Below, piece after piece: positions 1-6,103 of a stretch of DNA of 8,143 nt. The notes below the pieces were generated by a model that was given only the letters and a program-made list of their open reading frames with translations, searched no databases and was not told the origin of the DNA. The stretch lies in the NCBI GenBank assembly GCA_947623645.1, contig CANQHK010000052.1:1-8143 (forward strand). The letters are read 5' to 3'. Position numbers and translations under genes: made by a program. The stretch's first letter is position 1. Each line of letters begins with the position of its first letter. This DNA is from an uncultured Bacilli bacterium. Its GTDB lineage: Bacteria > Bacillota_I > Bacilli_A > RF39 > UBA660.

Positions 1-11
1 AGGTACAATAA

Positions 12-54
12 TTTTATAACACATTCTTTCGCTTGCTCAAGATGTGCTATAAAA
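12..54. repeat. Imperfect 13-bp inverted repeat forming a hairpin
   Basis: Positions 12-24 (TTTTATAACACAT) and 42-54 (ATGTGCTATAAAA) are inverted copies with one mismatch, separated by 17 bases. The loop contains a short CTTG/CAAG mini-stem. There is no long U tract on either side, so I do not call it an intrinsic terminator. It lies downstream of the possible leftward promoter at 118-147 and could be part of that transcript's leader or the end of a mobile element. The function is not visible in the window. Confidence 0.5.
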
Positions 55-117
55 TACTTGACATTTTATCACGAACTAGTATCACTGTAAATATTATTTT
101 TTATATTTCTAATTACT

Positions 118-147
118 ATACTACCCCCCCCCCATAGAAAATGTCAA
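118..147 (-). promoter_or_regulatory. Possible leftward promoter with a G10 tract in its spacer
   Basis: On the minus strand a perfect -35 TTGACA (142-147) is followed after 18 bases by TAGTAT (118-123), or after 21 bases by TATAGT (115-120). The spacer contains ten consecutive G (C run at 124-133 on the plus strand). Slippage in such a run would change the -35/-10 spacing. No ORF follows within the remaining bases to the left edge, so any controlled gene lies outside the window. The promoter call is inference; the hexamers and tract are seen directly. Confidence 0.35.
124..133. repeat. C10 homopolymer tract
   Basis: Ten consecutive C residues stand out in a stretch that is otherwise almost all A and T. 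Runs of this length in AT-rich bacteria are prone to slipped-strand length changes and are a classic phase-variation signature. No coding frame crosses it here, so an effect would have to act on transcription or RNA. Confidence 0.85.
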
Positions 148-175
148 GAAAAAGCTTGAATTCAATCAAGCTTTT
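148..175 (-). terminator. Intrinsic terminator of the rnc-ppaC operon
   Basis: On the minus strand a perfect 10-bp stem (AAAAGCTTGA at 150-159 with TCAAGCTTTT at 166-175, 6-base loop) lies 35 bases after the pyrophosphatase stop codon. The U-rich side on the minus strand is TTTTTCTT. It closes the leftward four-gene operon. Confidence 0.8.
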
Positions 176-209
176 CCTACTTTTTGTAAAATTTTGTAAA
201 CTATCTTCT

Positions 210-1826
210 TTATCGCATATTTTCTAAAATTTTAGGAACAATCTGTTTTTTCCGAGAAACAATCCCATCAATAAAGGTTCCTTGTTCAATTCCAAGAATT
301 CCAAAAGCATCTTCCAAAATTTCTTGAGCTTTTTCGGTAAAGAATAAATAAGAACCATTCTTTAAAATATCTGTTACTGCCACCACAACAATTTTATATT
401 CTCTTTCTGTTTGAATCTTTTCAATAAAATCTAGATATTCATCTTTTTTCCTATAAATATCTTCAAAATTTAAAGTAAAAATCTGACTAATTGCAAATTT
501 ATCTTCTTCAAAAGGATACGCTTTTAAATCTGCCGTAACAATTTCTTCAATGGTTTTTCCCGTTAAAGAAGTTCCAGCCTTAAACATTTCGCGAGCATAT
601 TTTTGATAATCCAAATCAAGTGTTTCTGAAAGAACTTTTACGACCTTACGATCATATTCCGTCGTTGTTGGAGAAGTTAAGGCAAGGGTATCGGATAAAA
701 TTCCAGAAAGCATCAAGCCTTGAATTTCTCTTGGCATCTCAATCTTTTGTTCTTCATACATGTAATAAAGAATCGTATTGGTACTTCCAACCGCCATATT
801 TCGGAAATTAATAGGATATGCTGTTGAAATATTTCCTAAACGATGATGATCAACAACTTCTAATATCTCTGCTTCTTCCAATCCATCAACACTTTGTTCC
901 ATTTCATTATGGTCGACTAAAATTACTTTTTTTCTTCTCTTTTCATCGATATCTGTTACTCGGAGTAACCCCATGCATTTGTTATTTTTTCCAATCACTG
1001 GATAGTTATTATGTCGTAAATGAGAGCTCTTAACGACAAATTCATCATAATAATCCTCTTCATTAAAGGTAATAATTCTTCCTTCTTGAATTAACGTTTT
1101 AATATAGTTACTAAGATAAATTAACTTAGCTGTTTCATAAGTTTCTAAAGGAGTTCGAATAATATTCACTTGATTCTTCTTAGCAATTTCGATATGTTGG
1201 GGTTTAATTTCTCCATTTCCAATAACAAGAATTAACTTGACTCCACTTTCCACAGCATATTCAATGATACTATGACGATCTCCAACAATTAAGATATCAT
1301 TTCTAGTTAACCGAATATTTTCAAAAAAAGTCGAACTTTTAAAAGAAGCAATTTTTAAATCTCCCTCAATTTCATCATCAAACTTTAAAACTTCTTCACC
1401 ATTTACTGTTTCCAGAATATTTTTATAACTCGTTAACAAATGTTTATTTTCTCCATGGATAAAAGTATTAACAATTCCTTTTAAAGTAACCAAACTAATA
1501 AATTTTTGTTTCTCATCAACGATCGGAACACCCGTAATTTGATTTTCTTCTAAATAATCATAAACTCTTTTGACAGAAACGTGTTCCTCTAAAAAGACAC
1601 CCTTATGATAATTTAAATCTTTAATTTGTAATTTGACATCATTTAAATATTTGGGTTCCCCCACTCCGAAATAAGAAAGAACAAATTGACTTTCTCGGTT
1701 GATTTCTCCTAAAACACAAGGAACAGCAGCTACACCTTGAGCTTTTTTTAAATACGCTAAATTAATTGCACTCGTTAAACTATCAGTATCCGGATTTTTA
1801 TGTCCAACGACATATATTTTATTCAT
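210..1826 (-). CDS. ppaC: Manganese-dependent inorganic pyrophosphatase with CBS and DRTGG regulatory domains
   Basis: A cytoplasmic family II pyrophosphatase (DHH superfamily) that hydrolyses pyrophosphate to two phosphates and so pulls biosynthetic reactions forward. Length is 538 aa, close to known CBS-containing members. Order: DHH N-terminal part (1-66) with GHKNPDTDS, where His9, Asp13 and Asp15 match the family metal ligands; CBS motif (about 72-125); DRTGG-like region (about 145-245); second CBS motif (about 246-296); rest of the DHH domain with VDHNE (304-308), DHH (326-328), VGSTNT (346-351) and ILSDT (376-380); DHHA2 domain with SRKKQ near 524-528. In the family the CBS pair binds adenine nucleotides (AMP inhibits) and DRTGG members also sense diadenosine polyphosphates; regulation here is inferred from that. 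I chose the ATG at 1826: it sits 1 base after the RNase J stop, has the ribosome binding site AGAGGTG, and gives the family N-terminus. A TTG six codons upstream is unlikely. Stop is TAA. Last gene of the operon. Confidence 0.95.
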   Translation of the reverse strand: MNKIYVVGHKNPDTDSLTSAINLAYLKKAQGVAAVPCVLGEINRESQFVLSYFGVGEPKYLNDVKLQIKDLNYHKGVFLEEHVSVKRVYDYLEENQITGVPIVDEKQKFISLVTLKGIVNTFIHGENKHLLTSYKNILETVNGEEVLKFDDEIEGDLKIASFKSSTFFENIRLTRNDILIVGDRHSIIEYAVESGVKLILVIGNGEIKPQHIEIAKKNQVNIIRTPLETYETAKLIYLSNYIKTLIQEGRIITFNEEDYYDEFVVKSSHLRHNNYPVIGKNNKCMGLLRVTDIDEKRRKKVILVDHNEMEQSVDGLEEAEILEVVDHHRLGNISTAYPINFRNMAVGSTNTILYYMYEEQKIEMPREIQGLMLSGILSDTLALTSPTTTEYDRKVVKVLSETLDLDYQKYAREMFKAGTSLTGKTIEEIVTADLKAYPFEEDKFAISQIFTLNFEDIYRKKDEYLDFIEKIQTEREYKIVVVAVTDILKNGSYLFFTEKAQEILEDAFGILGIEQGTFIDGIVSRKKQIVPKILENMR

Positions 1827-1827
1827 A

Positions 1828-3480
1828 TTACACCTCTTGTACAACCGTAATAATCATTGGTTTTGATCCCGTTGCATCGTGAAAATAGTTGCCCAAACGT
1901 TCTCGAATTTCATTTTTAATAGCAGTATAATCCACTCTCTTATTTTCTTCATCGATATTTTCTAAAAGAACTTCCGTAGAGATTTTTCTGGCCTCCTGAA
2001 TAACATCAAAATTCTCTTTCACATAAATAAATCCTCTCGTTACAACATCAACATCATGAACCAGTTGTTTCGTCCTCTTAGAAAGTGTTCCACTAACAAT
2101 AACAATTCCATTTTCTCCAAGCATTTCTCGATCTTTTAAAACCAATTCTCCAACATCATTTCCCCTGTTTCCATCAATTAAAATATCATCAACAAATACT
2201 TTATCAAAAGATTCTACAAGTTTTCCTTTTACAAAAGTTACAACATCCCCATTTTGTTTTAACAAAATATTTTCTTTAGGAATTCCTGCTGCTTCGGCAA
2301 TTTCTGCATTTTTATATTGATGACGGTATTCTCCTTTTACCGGAAAATAATATTTTGGCTTCATTAAACTAATCATCATCATCAAATCTTCAGAAGAAGC
2401 ATGATACAATAAATATTTACTACTTAAATTAACAACGTTAACACCTTTCATCGCAATCAAATCAATAATACTAGCAAGTCGTTTTTCAATTCCATCATAA
2501 CTTGGTTCCGTAATAAAAATAGTATCACTATCTTTGAGTTTAATAAACTTATCAAAACCGTTCACAACTCTTTCTAGATTGGCAAAAGGTTTTTCTTTTT
2601 CATCAGAAATTAAAACCACAACATCCCGATCTTCTAAATTGGTTAAATCTCCAATTCGAGAAGGATCAATCGTTAAATAACCAAGACTAAGAGCTTTTTG
2701 TACCATTTGTTGAAGACTATGACCCATCAAAACAATTTTTCGTTTCGTCTTCATGACTTCATTGAAAATTTCTTGAATTCTACAAACGTGTGCTTGTAAA
2801 ACTGTTGCAATAACTCTTCCATCACTTTTTTGAAGAACATCCCGAATAAACGAAGAAACCCGATTATTCGGAGCAGTAAACCCAGCTTTTTCTGAATAAA
2901 TCGATTCTGCTAACAAACATAAAACTCCTTGTTTTCCAACATAAGCAAGTTTTCCAATATCCGTAGCATAAGCATTTTTACTACTACTATCAAAAACAAA
3001 ATCACCCGTATAACAAATTGCTCCATCTTTTGTATATAAAACAAAACAAACAGCATCCGGTATCGAATGCGTAACCGAAATTGGAAACAAACTAACCCCT
3101 TGTCCAAAATCTATTTTCGAGTGTGGCCGAATCTCTTTTAAATTCTTACTGACAATTCCATCTTCTTCCAAATAAGAGCGAACAATTTCCATCGTAAATT
3201 TCGTTGCATAAACATTCACTTCTGGAATATTTTTAACCAAATCACTAATTGCTCCCATATTGGAATCATGTCCATGCGTTAAAAACACACCCTTAATTCT
3301 TTTTCGATTTTGTTTTAAATAATCCATATTGGGAATCACATAATCGACCCCAAGCATTCCATCATGGGCATACTTCAACCCACAATCAAAAACAAATATG
3401 CTTTTATCAACTTCTATAACATACATATTTTTTCCATTTTCATTTAACCCACCAAGGGCAAAAATTCTAATTTTACTCAA
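1828..3480 (-). CDS. rnjB: RNase J family protein with a degenerate metal site (RNase J2-like)
   Basis: A metallo-beta-lactamase/beta-CASP ribonuclease family protein of 550 aa, the normal length, with the C-terminal domain present. RNase J enzymes act in mRNA decay and RNA maturation in the cytoplasm, often as J1/J2 complexes. Conserved: MSKIRIFALGGLNENGKNMY at the N-terminus, His138 in THSIPD, TGDFVFD with Asp160, and the beta-CASP region to about 385. Odd: the HxHxDH motif reads HGHDSN (69-74), so the usual Asp and final His are Ser73 and Asn74. The PVHGEYR motif reads PVKGEYR, with Lys382 replacing a metal-binding His. The SGHA region is also altered (LLYHASSEDL, 357-366). This suggests weak or no nuclease activity and a structural, J2-like role; the symbol is tentative. 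The start is TTG at 3480, supported by ribosome binding site GGAAGGTG and the family N-terminus. The upstream gene ends 3 bases before it, so the site lies in that gene's last codons. Confidence 0.88.
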   Translation of the reverse strand: MSKIRIFALGGLNENGKNMYVIEVDKSIFVFDCGLKYAHDGMLGVDYVIPNMDYLKQNRKRIKGVFLTHGHDSNMGAISDLVKNIPEVNVYATKFTMEIVRSYLEEDGIVSKNLKEIRPHSKIDFGQGVSLFPISVTHSIPDAVCFVLYTKDGAICYTGDFVFDSSSKNAYATDIGKLAYVGKQGVLCLLAESIYSEKAGFTAPNNRVSSFIRDVLQKSDGRVIATVLQAHVCRIQEIFNEVMKTKRKIVLMGHSLQQMVQKALSLGYLTIDPSRIGDLTNLEDRDVVVLISDEKEKPFANLERVVNGFDKFIKLKDSDTIFITEPSYDGIEKRLASIIDLIAMKGVNVVNLSSKYLLYHASSEDLMMMISLMKPKYYFPVKGEYRHQYKNAEIAEAAGIPKENILLKQNGDVVTFVKGKLVESFDKVFVDDILIDGNRGNDVGELVLKDREMLGENGIVIVSGTLSKRTKQLVHDVDVVTRGFIYVKENFDVIQEARKISTEVLLENIDEENKRVDYTAIKNEIRERLGNYFHDATGSKPMIITVVQEV

Positions 3481-3483
3481 AAT

Positions 3484-3993
3484 TTATTCACCTTCCTTAT
3501 ATTCTAATTCCTTCAATAATTCGAATCTTTTCTCTAACATCTTTTCACTGGTATAAACTCTTCTTTCTTCTTTTAAGACTCCACTTTCAAGTAGATTATC
3601 TAATACAGAAATAGGAGGATAGAAAAGTTGAAAAACAGAACGGTATTTACTTTGAAGTTCTGAAAAAGCAAATTTTTCTACTTCTACATCAAAAAGAAGT
3701 GTTTTATAATACCGAAGTTCTTCATAAAAATCAAATAAATCAACAAGGATAAAAAGTTCTTGTTTAAAAGAAAAAGGGGATTTTTCTTGAAGCCTTTTTT
3801 CATGTTTTTTAAAAAAGGCATGAACATGTTCTAAAGTTTTCTGAAAAAGAGAAAGTTTCTTTTGAAAATCCTGTGGAAGGGAGATTTTTAAATCCTGCAT
3901 TCGAAGAATTTCTTTGGTAACTTCTTCTCTTAAGTAAGAATCGTATTCATGAATAGCAGAGTATTTTTCAAGTAAAAATTCGCGATTTGTCAT
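3484..3993 (-). CDS. Unrecognised 169-aa helical protein of the RNase III-RNase J operon
   Basis: I do not recognise this family. The product is 169 aa, charged and rich in Lys, Glu, Leu and Phe, with no signal peptide and no transmembrane segment, so it is probably cytoplasmic and mostly alpha-helical. Heptad-like Leu/Phe spacing at about 45-70 and 145-167 suggests coiled coils. Its ATG overlaps the rnc stop in an ATGA arrangement (4 bp, 3990-3993), so translation is probably coupled to RNase III. RNase J begins 3 bases after its TAA. Being locked between two ribonuclease genes, it could be an RNA-processing accessory factor or partner protein, but this is guilt by association only. No catalytic motif is visible. 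Confidence 0.85.
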   Translation of the reverse strand: MTNREFLLEKYSAIHEYDSYLREEVTKEILRMQDLKISLPQDFQKKLSLFQKTLEHVHAFFKKHEKRLQEKSPFSFKQELFILVDLFDFYEELRYYKTLLFDVEVEKFAFSELQSKYRSVFQLFYPPISVLDNLLESGVLKEERRVYTSEKMLEKRFELLKELEYKEGE

Positions 3994-4655
3994 ACGGCAA
4001 GTTTTTCAAGGGCTTCTTTTGCTGCTTCCTGCTCTGCTTCCTTCTTGTTGGCACCCATTCCCTTTCCAAAAATAATTCCATCGACTTTCAAAACGACTTC
4101 AAATTTTTTATTATGAGCAGGTCCATCTTCTCCAACGACTTCATAAGTAACAGTTTTTCCGTCTGTTTGAACAAATTCTTGGATAGCACTTTTATAATCG
4201 CTAAAAAACGTAATCGTCGGATCTTCAATATAAGGAACAATAATCGATAAAATTTTTTCTTTTGCAACCTCATATCCTAAATCCAAATACATTGCTCCAC
4301 AAAAAGATTCAAAGATATCGGCAAGAATAACTTTCTTATATCTTCCCCCATCAATTTCTTCCCCATGACCAACTTTAATATATTCACTAAAGTTTAAATC
4401 TTGGGCATACCGACTACAAGCATTTTCACAAACATAACTTGCTCGAAGTTTTGTCATATCCCCTTCTTTTTTGTCAAAATTATTATACAAATAATCACTG
4501 ATTACCAAATCTAAAACTTTATCTCCTAAAAATTCCAAACGTTCATAATCTGCTTTTAATTTATGTTCGTGCACATAAGAAGAATGAGAAAAAGCAGTCG
4601 TATATAGTTTTAATTCATTTGGTAAAAATCCTAATTTTTGAAATAACTGATTCAA
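3990..4655 (-). CDS. rnc: Ribonuclease III
   Basis: An endoribonuclease that cuts double-stranded RNA, used for rRNA precursor processing, mRNA turnover and sense/antisense duplex removal; cytoplasmic. Length 221 aa, typical. The N-terminal catalytic domain (about 1-145) has the signature ERLEFLGDKVLD (38-49), with Glu41 and Asp45, and ADIFESFCGAMYLD (112-125), with Asp113 and Glu116; these four are the expected Mg2+-binding residues. The C-terminal double-stranded RNA-binding domain (about 152-219) has AIQEFVQ, GKGMGANKKEAEQEAA and the closing helix. The start is TTG at 4653-4655, preceded by a GGGTGAT ribosome binding site 5 bases away. First gene of the operon, 59 bases downstream of a consensus promoter. 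Its stop TGA overlaps the next gene's ATG. In many Bacilli rnc sits next to smc and ftsY; here its partner is an RNase J gene. It could also process the antisense duplexes of the toxin array further right (inference). Confidence 0.96.
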   Translation of the reverse strand: MNQLFQKLGFLPNELKLYTTAFSHSSYVHEHKLKADYERLEFLGDKVLDLVISDYLYNNFDKKEGDMTKLRASYVCENACSRYAQDLNFSEYIKVGHGEEIDGGRYKKVILADIFESFCGAMYLDLGYEVAKEKILSIIVPYIEDPTITFFSDYKSAIQEFVQTDGKTVTYEVVGEDGPAHNKKFEVVLKVDGIIFGKGMGANKKEAEQEAAKEALEKLAV

Positions 4656-4714
4656 AATATCACCCGTCTTTCTACTGATTTAAAATAAGAAAAGATTTTT
4701 TAGAACTCGTCGGT

Positions 4715-4743
4715 ATTTTACCATAAAATTCCTTTTTTGTCAA
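4715..4743 (-). promoter_or_regulatory. Sigma-A-type promoter of the rnc operon
   Basis: On the minus strand a perfect -35 TTGACA (4738-4743), a 17-base spacer ending in TGG (extended -10) and a -10 TAAAAT (4715-4720). Transcription would start near 4708, giving a leader of about 50 nt before the rnc TTG start. No other strong promoter was seen inside the operon, whose gene gaps are too short for one. Confidence 0.85.
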
Positions 4744-4817
4744 AAAAATGAAGAAGAAGGATAGTGTTTTCAAAGTGGGGAGATTTAGAAAAAAACTCTT
4801 TTATATCAATAAAAAAA

Positions 4818-4883
4818 GGTTAAAACCTAAAAAATGCTTTATAATTGAATTGTCTAAAAACAATAGAAAGCAAGGTTTTAACC
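4818..4883 (-). terminator. Long-stem hairpin with U tract ending the HD gene transcript
   Basis: GGTTAAAACCT (4818-4828) and AGGTTTTAACC (4873-4883) are perfect inverted copies. Inside them TGCTTT (4835-4840) partly continues the match with AAAGC (4867-4871), with a 6-base asymmetry. On the minus strand the far arm is followed directly by seven T (4811-4817), which fits an intrinsic terminator for the leftward HD gene. The loop is large. On the plus strand the same hairpin stands just upstream of the ATG at 4885 and encloses TATAAT (4840-4845), as the left end of an insertion sequence might. Confidence 0.55.
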
Positions 4884-4884
4884 A

Positions 4885-4962
4885 ATGAAAATTATACCAT
4901 TAATTAGCGAATTTTCAAATACTTTTAACGAAACTTTTAATAAGAAAAATCTTCAATGTTCG
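4885..4962 (+). pseudogene. Probable N-terminal remnant of a DDE transposase
   Basis: From the ATG at 4885 about 26 codons read MKIIPLISEFSNTFNETF followed by NKKNLQ. The pattern of aromatic and Asn/Lys residues resembles the start of IS4/IS701-like DDE transposases, from memory of the family. After about 4962 the frame runs antisense through the 3' end of the HD gene and stops making sense, so only the start of such a gene could be present. A weak ribosome binding site (CAAGG) and a TATAAT lie upstream. The right boundary is approximate. Assignment to a transposase is an inference; it could be an unrelated short ORF. Confidence 0.35.
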
Positions 4963-4966
4963 ATTT

Positions 4967-5887
4967 TTATATACGAACTCCTCGGACAAGTGGACGAAGT
5001 TTTCTTTGTTTTGTTGCAGGATAATCCATATCTTGAATCTCTTCTTTTCGAATCGTCTGAAATTCTTGTAACTTCTCTTGAAGAATTGAATCTGGAAGTT
5101 CTTTTAAATAAGAAAAAACTTCTTCTTCTTGATGATGGTATAAGTCTGAATAAGAAAGATATCCTTTCGAAAGAGCATATTTCGTAATATGAGCCAGTAA
5201 AAACATCATATAATTATCTTCTTTGGAATGAAAGAAAGCATTGATTTTATTTTCGAATTCGATAACTTTTTGACAAACTTCAAAATTTTGAAAACCAATT
5301 TCCATCTCCTCTTCTTCGTTTAAATAGATACACAAATTAGAAAGGATTTGTGTTAAATCTTCAAGTGTTAAAGATTTTGTCAATCCAATCGATGCTAAAA
5401 TAATTCCATCCATTCGATCAATACAAAGTTTTGGTCGCTTGCTATCGACAATAGAATATTGTTTAAAATTTATGATTTCTTCCACTGAAATGTTATCTTC
5501 TTCTAAGTATTTTTGAAAGATTGGATCTTCTCTCAAAATTTTTTCTGTATACTTTTCAGTTGATTCTTGTTCTATATAATCTCCATTCAGATAATCGATT
5601 ACATGTGAAAAACAAGGAGTTGAAATATCATGAAATAAAGATGCAAGTGTAAACACTTTATTGTTGGTTAAACGCCAAGTTAAAAGAGCGCAACTAAGAG
5701 AATGATGATATCTACTAATAAATTCTTCAAACGGGTAAATATCTTTTGAAGCATAATCCATTCCACAGAAAAAACCAATCTTTTGTAAACGAATTAAAGA
5801 AGGACATTTTAAATATTTTAATAGAAAGGAAGGCATTTCTTCTATATGAAGTTGATTCCAATATTCACAAACTTTCATTTTCGTCAT
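4967..5887 (-). CDS. HD-domain phosphohydrolase of unknown substrate
   Basis: A predicted cytoplasmic metal-dependent phosphohydrolase of 306 aa, in the HD superfamily group related to dGTPase-like proteins common in Firmicutes. Seen: a helical N-terminus with SLIRLQKIGFFCGMDY (30-45), then SRYHHSLSCALL (58-69), LFHDISTPCFSHVIDYL (84-100) with His86-Asp87, QESTEKYTEKI (107-117) and CIDRMDG (155-161) with Asp157 and Asp160. From memory, relatives read RYDHS where this has RYHHS, so Asp is His61 here; His62, the HD pair and the later Asp remain, so activity is likely kept. The C-terminus (RKLRPLVRGVRI) looks complete although a probable transposase scrap abuts it. The ATG at 5887 has only a weak AGAAAG site, and an overlapping leader ORF upstream has the better one, suggesting coupled translation; the internal ATG at 5878 is an alternative. 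Single-gene transcript, with promoter at 5960-5988 and terminator hairpin at 4818-4883. Confidence 0.88.
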   Translation of the reverse strand: MTKMKVCEYWNQLHIEEMPSFLLKYLKCPSLIRLQKIGFFCGMDYASKDIYPFEEFISRYHHSLSCALLTWRLTNNKVFTLASLFHDISTPCFSHVIDYLNGDYIEQESTEKYTEKILREDPIFQKYLEEDNISVEEIINFKQYSIVDSKRPKLCIDRMDGIILASIGLTKSLTLEDLTQILSNLCIYLNEEEEMEIGFQNFEVCQKVIEFENKINAFFHSKEDNYMMFLLAHITKYALSKGYLSYSDLYHHQEEEVFSYLKELPDSILQEKLQEFQTIRKEEIQDMDYPATKQRKLRPLVRGVRI

Positions 5888-5933
5888 TTCTTTCTATCAA
5901 TAAATAATTTATGAGATAAACTTTATACTTCAT
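5865..5933 (-). CDS. Possible 22-aa leader peptide overlapping the HD gene start
   Basis: On the minus strand, between the HD gene promoter and its ATG, AAGGAG stands 8 bases ahead of an ATG (5931-5933). The ORF reads MKYKVYLINYLLIERNDE and ends with TGA at 5865-5867, 20 bases inside the HD gene in another frame. This is a better ribosome binding site than the HD gene's own. It may be a leader peptide that couples or tunes HD translation. Alternatively it marks an old, frameshifted start. No run of regulatory codons typical of amino acid attenuators is seen. Confidence 0.35.
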   Translation of the reverse strand: MKYKVYLINYLLIERNDENESL

Positions 5934-5959
5934 AGAATCTGCTCCTTCGTTATTGAAAT

Positions 5960-5988
5960 ATTATAACAAAGGATTTTTAAGGGTGCAA
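5960..5988 (-). promoter_or_regulatory. Sigma-A-type promoter of the HD phosphohydrolase gene
   Basis: On the minus strand -35 TTGCAC (5983-5988), a 17-base spacer and a perfect -10 TATAAT (5960-5965). Transcription would start near 5953, leaving a leader of about 65 nt that contains the short overlapping ORF. Confidence 0.8.
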
Positions 5989-5996
5989 GAACTTTC

Positions 5997-6022
5997 AAAA
6001 AAAAGAAAAGGAATCCCTTTTC
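5997..6022 (-). terminator. Intrinsic terminator of the sigma-factor operon
   Basis: On the minus strand a perfect 7-bp stem (GAAAAGG at 6005-6011 with CCTTTTC at 6016-6022, 4-base loop) is followed by eight T (5997-6004). It lies about 80 bases after the 229-aa gene's stop and just ahead of the HD gene promoter, separating the two transcripts. The stretch 6023-6103 shows nothing else. Confidence 0.85.
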
Positions 6023-6103
6023 ATTTAAAATACTTACGAAACTTCATTCAATTTATTCTTTATTTCATTTCTATGATTGATTCTTCTTAAATATATTTAC
6101 AAT

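Larger units (their letters stand above)
57..148. repeat. Perfect 11-bp inverted repeat pair flanking a poly-C segment
   Basis: CTTGACATTTT at 57-67 is exactly the reverse complement of AAAATGTCAAG at 138-148. The 70 bases between them include the C10 run. Each arm contains a TTGACA hexamer pointing inward. This could be the ends of a tiny non-autonomous element, an invertible segment, or an RNA stem. The right arm also overlaps the tail of the pyrophosphatase operon terminator. The repeat itself is certain; its meaning is not. Confidence 0.6.

Noticed and set aside
64..90. Rightward promoter from the left TTGACA (58-63)
   Set aside because: No acceptable -10 hexamer occurs at 16-18 bases, and the only rightward target would be antisense to the pyrophosphatase operon.
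620..1033. Two plus-strand open frames inside the pyrophosphatase gene
   Set aside because: They are antisense shadows of a well-supported gene, without ribosome binding sites or recognisable products.
1827..1844. A TTG six codons upstream of the chosen pyrophosphatase start
   Set aside because: It overlaps the RNase J end and lacks a well-placed ribosome binding site. The ATG at 1826 follows AGAGGTG and gives the family N-terminus with correctly placed His9, Asp13 and Asp15.
2910..3107. Minus-strand open frame inside the RNase J gene
   Set aside because: An out-of-frame shadow within a strongly conserved coding region.
3987..4273. Open frames on both strands within rnc
   Set aside because: Shadows of the double-stranded RNA-binding domain coding sequence; composition reflects the real frame.
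4963..5187. Continuation of the plus-strand frame from 4885 as a 100-aa protein
   Set aside because: Beyond about 4962 it runs antisense to the conserved C-terminal part of the HD gene and its residues follow from that gene's codons.
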